From: Variovorax paradoxus | GTDB taxonomy: Bacteria > Pseudomonadota > Gammaproteobacteria > Burkholderiales > Burkholderiaceae_C | Direction: 5' to 3' | Assembly: GCF_018614875.1 (NCBI RefSeq) | Contig: NZ_JAGGNW010000002.1 | Location: forward strand, 434,001-498,000 | DNA length: 64,000 nt | In this document: one piece after another, positions 61,060-64,000 of the stretch | Layout of the letters: each line of letters begins with the position of its first letter | How positions within the stretch are numbered: the stretch's first letter is position 1 | Notes under the pieces: generated by a model | Database searches by the model: none | What the model saw: only the letters and a program-made list of their open reading frames with translations | Told to the model about the DNA's origin: nothing | Translations under genes and position numbers: made by a program

Positions 61060-62979
61060 TTGAACAATCAGTGGTTTTCCAAAGTTGCCGTATGGCTCGT
61101 CATTGCCATGGTGTTGTTCACTGTGTTCAAGCAGTTCGACACCCGAGGCGGCGTTGGCTCGGGGATGGTGAGTTATTCGGAGTTCCTGGATCAGGTCCGA
61201 AACAACCAGATCAAGAGCGCCGTCATTCCTGAAGGCGCCGGCGGCGGAGAAATCGTGGCCGTCACCAACGAGGATCGCAAGATCCGCACAACCGCCACCG
61301 TGCTTGACCGCGGCCTGGTGGGCGACCTGATCGATCACAACGTCAAGTTCGACGTCAAGCCGCGCGAAGAGGGCTCGCTCCTCATGACGCTGCTGGTGAG
61401 CTGGGGCCCGATGCTGCTGCTGATCGGCGTCTGGATCTACTTCATGCGACAGATGCAGGGCGGCGGCAAGGGCGGGGCGTTCAGCTTCGGCAAGAGCAAG
61501 GCCCGCATGATGGACGAGAACAACAACACGGTCACTTTTGCCGATGTCGCGGGCTGCGACGAAGCCAAGGAAGAAGTCCGTGAAGTGGTCGATTTCCTGA
61601 AGGACCCGCAGCGCTTCCAGAAGCTCGGCGGCCGCATTCCGCGCGGACTGCTGCTGGTCGGCCCTCCGGGGACCGGCAAGACCTTGCTGGCCAAGTCGAT
61701 TGCCGGCGAAGCCAAGGTTCCGTTCTTCTCGATCTCGGGTTCGGACTTCGTCGAAATGTTCGTCGGCGTGGGCGCGGCCCGCGTGCGCGACATGTTCGAG
61801 AACGCCAAGAAGAACGCGCCCTGCATCATCTTCATCGACGAAATCGATGCGGTGGGCCGCCAGCGCGGCGCCGGCCTGGGTGGCGGCAACGACGAGCGCG
61901 AGCAGACCCTGAACCAGATGCTGGTCGAGATGGACGGTTTCGAAACCAACCTCGGCGTGATCGTGGTGGCTGCCACCAACCGCCCCGACATCCTGGACGC
62001 CGCCTTGCTGCGCCCGGGCCGCTTCGACCGCCAGGTGTATGTCACGCTGCCCGACATCCGCGGCCGCGAGCAGATCCTTGCCGTTCACATGCGCAAGGTG
62101 CCGCTGGGCCAGGACGTGAACCCGAGCGTCATCGCGCGCGGCACGCCCGGCATGTCCGGCGCCGACCTGGCCAATCTCTGCAACGAAGCCGCCCTGATGG
62201 CCGCCCGCCGCAATGCGCGCGTGGTCGAAATGCAGGACTTCGAGAAGGCCAAGGACAAGATCTTCATGGGCCCCGAGCGCAAGAGCATGGTCATGCCCGA
62301 GGAAGAGCGCCGCAACACGGCCTACCACGAGTCCGGCCACGCCCTCATCGGCAAGCTGCTGCCCAAGTGCGACCCGGTCCACAAGGTCACCATCATTCCG
62401 CGCGGCCGCGCCCTGGGCGTGACCATGAGCCTGCCGGCGCAGGATCGCTACAGCTATGACCGCGAATACATGCTGAACCAGATCAGCATGCTGTTCGGTG
62501 GCCGCATCGCCGAAGAAGTGTTCATGCACCAGATGACCACCGGCGCCAGCAACGACTTCGAGCGCGCGACGTCCATCGCCCGCGACATGGTCACGCGCTA
62601 CGGCATGACCGACGCGCTGGGCCCGATGGTCTACGCCGAGAACGAAGGCGAAGTGTTCCTCGGCCGCTCGGTCACCAAGACCACCAACATGAGCGAGCAG
62701 ACCATGGAAAAGGTCGACGCCGAAGTGCGCCGCATCATCGACGAGCAGTACGCGCAGGCGCGCCGCCTGATCGAGGAAAACAGCGACAAGATGCACGCCA
62801 TGGCCAAGGCCCTGCTCGAATGGGAAACCATCGACACGGAACAGCTCGACGACATCATGGCCGGCCGCGCACCGCGTCCGCCCAAGGACTGGACGCCGCG
62901 CATCCCGCCTTCGGGCAGTGGCGGCGGCAGCGGCGGCACGCCGGCAGTCAATCCGGATCCGGCACCCACTGTTGCGTGA
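61060..62979 (+). CDS. ftsH: ATP-dependent zinc metalloprotease FtsH
   Basis: 639-residue membrane AAA+ protease. TM1 is about 9-26 and TM2 about 105-128, with a periplasmic loop between. The AAA domain has GPPGTGKT (Walker A), IIFIDEID (Walker B) and [20 protein letters not shown]. The zinc site HESGH is at 423-427. The TTG start is supported by GGAG 6 nt upstream and the conserved [13 protein letters not shown]-terminus; the ATG at 60988 is out of line with the family. A terminator follows. Confidence 0.97.
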   Translation: MNNQWFSKVAVWLVIAMVLFTVFKQFDTRGGVGSGMVSYSEFLDQVRNNQIKSAVIPEGAGGGEIVAVTNEDRKIRTTATVLDRGLVGDLIDHNVKFDVKPREEGSLLMTLLVSWGPMLLLIGVWIYFMRQMQGGGKGGAFSFGKSKARMMDENNNTVTFADVAGCDEAKEEVREVVDFLKDPQRFQKLGGRIPRGLLLVGPPGTGKTLLAKSIAGEAKVPFFSISGSDFVEMFVGVGAARVRDMFENAKKNAPCIIFIDEIDAVGRQRGAGLGGGNDEREQTLNQMLVEMDGFETNLGVIVVAATNRPDILDAALLRPGRFDRQVYVTLPDIRGREQILAVHMRKVPLGQDVNPSVIARGTPGMSGADLANLCNEAALMAARRNARVVEMQDFEKAKDKIFMGPERKSMVMPEEERRNTAYHESGHALIGKLLPKCDPVHKVTIIPRGRALGVTMSLPAQDRYSYDREYMLNQISMLFGGRIAEEVFMHQMTTGASNDFERATSIARDMVTRYGMTDALGPMVYAENEGEVFLGRSVTKTTNMSEQTMEKVDAEVRRIIDEQYAQARRLIEENSDKMHAMAKALLEWETIDTEQLDDIMAGRAPRPPKDWTPRIPPSGSGGGSGGTPAVNPDPAPTVA

Positions 62980-63001
62980 CGTGCATCCGGCGTTAAATAC
63001 C

Positions 63002-63024
63002 AACGGGGCCACGGGCCCCGTTTT
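63002..63024 (+). terminator. Terminator between ftsH and folP
   Basis: AACGGGGCC, ACG loop, GGCCCCGTT, TTT. A nine-pair stem 22 nt beyond the ftsH stop. Its short T-run suggests partial termination before folP. Confidence 0.8.
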
Positions 63025-63039
63025 CGATGAAGGTGCCGC

Positions 63040-63930
63040 ATGACGATGGCTCCCGCAGCGGTCTGGCAGACCACCCGTTTTGCAATCGATCTTGCGCAAC
63101 CGCGCGTGATGGGCATCGTCAATGTCACCCCTGATTCCTTCTCCGACGGCGGGGCGCATGCCTCGACCGAGGCCGCACTGCGGCATTGCGAGCAGTTGCT
63201 GAAGGAAGGCGCCGACATTCTCGACATCGGCGGCGAATCGACCCGCCCCGGCAGCCCGGCCGTGCCGCTCGATGCCGAACTGGCGCGCGTGCTGCCGGTG
63301 GTCCGGGAGGCCGTCAAGCTCAACGTGCCGCTGTCCGTCGATACCTACAAGCCGGAAGTCATGCGCGCGGTGCTCGAGCTTGGCGCCGACATCGTCAATG
63401 ACGTCTGGGCGCTGCGGCAGCCTGGGGCGCGCGAAGCGGTGGCTGCGCATCCCTCGTGCGGCGTCTGCCTGATGCACATGCATCGGGACCCACAAACCAT
63501 GCAGGCTGCGCCCATGCAGGGCGACGCGGTGCCCGAGGTGCTGTCGTTCTGGGCCAAGCAGTTGGCGCGGCTCCGGGCGCTCAAGGTCGATCCGTCGCGG
63601 ATCACGCTGGACCCGGGCATTGGCTTCGGCAAGACCGTGGCACAGAATTTTTCGCTGCTGGCACGCCAGCGCGAACTGCTCGGGGCCGGCCATCCGCTGG
63701 TGCTGGGCTGGTCCCGCAAGTCGTCGATCGGCACTGTCAGCGGCATTCCGGCGGCCGCCGAACGCCTGGTGCCCAGCGTGACGGCGGCGGTGCTCGCCGT
63801 CGACCGGGGCGCGGCTGTGGTACGGGTGCACGATGTGCGCGACACCGTGGCGGCCATCGCCGTATGGCGCGCCATGAAGGCCGAAGAGACGCATTCACAA
63901 CAAATTCGACAACAAGAACAACTCCCATGA
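63040..63930 (+). CDS. folP: Dihydropteroate synthase
   Basis: 296-residue TIM-barrel enzyme joining p-aminobenzoate to the pterin pyrophosphate. Family blocks are [59 protein letters not shown] and [10 protein letters not shown]. The sulfonamide-target site includes the SxR/Lys residues of GIGFGKT. It overlaps glmM by 4 nt. Confidence 0.98.
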   Translation: MTMAPAAVWQTTRFAIDLAQPRVMGIVNVTPDSFSDGGAHASTEAALRHCEQLLKEGADILDIGGESTRPGSPAVPLDAELARVLPVVREAVKLNVPLSVDTYKPEVMRAVLELGADIVNDVWALRQPGAREAVAAHPSCGVCLMHMHRDPQTMQAAPMQGDAVPEVLSFWAKQLARLRALKVDPSRITLDPGIGFGKTVAQNFSLLARQRELLGAGHPLVLGWSRKSSIGTVSGIPAAAERLVPSVTAAVLAVDRGAAVVRVHDVRDTVAAIAVWRAMKAEETHSQQIRQQEQLP

Positions 63931-64000
63931 CCCGCAAATACTTTGGCACCGACGGCATCCGTGGCACCGTCGGGCAGTCGCCCATCACACCCGATTTCGT
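63927..64000 (+). CDS. glmM: Phosphoglucosamine mutase GlmM (3' end outside window)
   Basis: The first 24 residues, [20 protein letters not shown], match the GlmM N-terminus exactly in style; the active-site serine is beyond the window. It converts glucosamine-6-phosphate to glucosamine-1-phosphate for peptidoglycan and lipid A. The ATG lies in the folP stop (ATGA), as is usual in this gene order. Confidence 0.95.
   Translation, partial: MTRKYFGTDGIRGTVGQSPITPDF

Noticed and set aside
60937..63894. A 985-codon minus-strand frame opposite ftsH and folP
   Set aside because: Antisense shadow that spans two unrelated genes and the terminator between them.

Overview
The window is chromosomal DNA from a GC-rich betaproteobacterium, most likely Comamonadaceae and probably Variovorax or a close relative. 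The evidence is high GC in third codon positions, the arrangement rpsB-tsf-pyrH-frr-uppS-cdsA-dxr-rseP-bamA-skp-lpxD-fabZ-lpxA-lpxB-rnhB, a PHA regulator (PhaR) together with a 3-hydroxybutyrate dehydrogenase, and the rlmE-ftsH-folP-glmM order. The genus is inferred from protein character and gene order; no search was run. Almost all of it is core genome. I see no insertion sequence, integrase, CRISPR array or prophage block.

Region by region. (1) 1-5.8 kb: a plus-strand operon running from the end of bioB through a P450, cobQ, cobT, cobS and cobC (late cobalamin assembly), with most joints overlapping by 4 nt. (2) 5.9-12.1 kb: an AraC-type regulator and a short-chain dehydrogenase, then nth, a PLP aminotransferase, two small conserved-looking proteins and an Ldh-family dehydrogenase. 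(3) 10.3-15.6 kb: a minus-strand run mfd-serB-ldh2. (4) 15.7-19.2 kb: ispD-ispF facing an EnvZ/OmpR two-component pair. (5) 19.3-25.2 kb: two exported proteins, bdhA, an alpha/beta hydrolase, relA and tRNA-Val(GAC). (6) 25.3-31.4 kb: phaR, rimO, small proteins, tRNA-Leu(CAG) and RNase R. (7) 31.4-36.3 kb: an SDR, NAD(P)HX repair enzyme, dadA and an amidase. (8) 36.4-51.9 kb: the translation/isoprenoid/outer-membrane biogenesis cluster from rpsB to rnhB plus a SpoU-type methyltransferase. (9) 52-58.9 kb: carA, an ORF6N protein and carB, then a Kdo hydroxylase, greA and a DUF4149-type membrane protein. (10) 59-64 kb: a glycosyltransferase, a YhbY protein, rlmE, ftsH, folP and the start of glmM.

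How the parts work together: the 36-51 kb cluster links translation (S2, EF-Ts, RRF) to undecaprenyl phosphate, CDP-diacylglycerol, MEP-pathway isoprenoids, sigma-E signalling, outer-membrane protein assembly and lipid A synthesis. IspD and IspF at 16 kb serve the same MEP pathway as Dxr at 41 kb. The Kdo hydroxylase adds a predicted lipid A inner-core modification.

The least ordinary items are these. An ORF6N-domain gene sits between carA and carB, with a near-perfect 27-nt palindrome inside its own coding sequence. RNase R has no ATG, GTG or TTG at its conserved N-terminus, and a well-spaced Shine-Dalgarno points to an AUC codon. A 38-residue single-helix membrane protein is encoded near 27.8 kb. 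The carA leader appears structured, and strong dyads lie between mfd and ispD. A P450 is translationally coupled to bioB, and AT-rich TGCTAT-type hairpins are embedded in dxr and in the SpoU methyltransferase gene.
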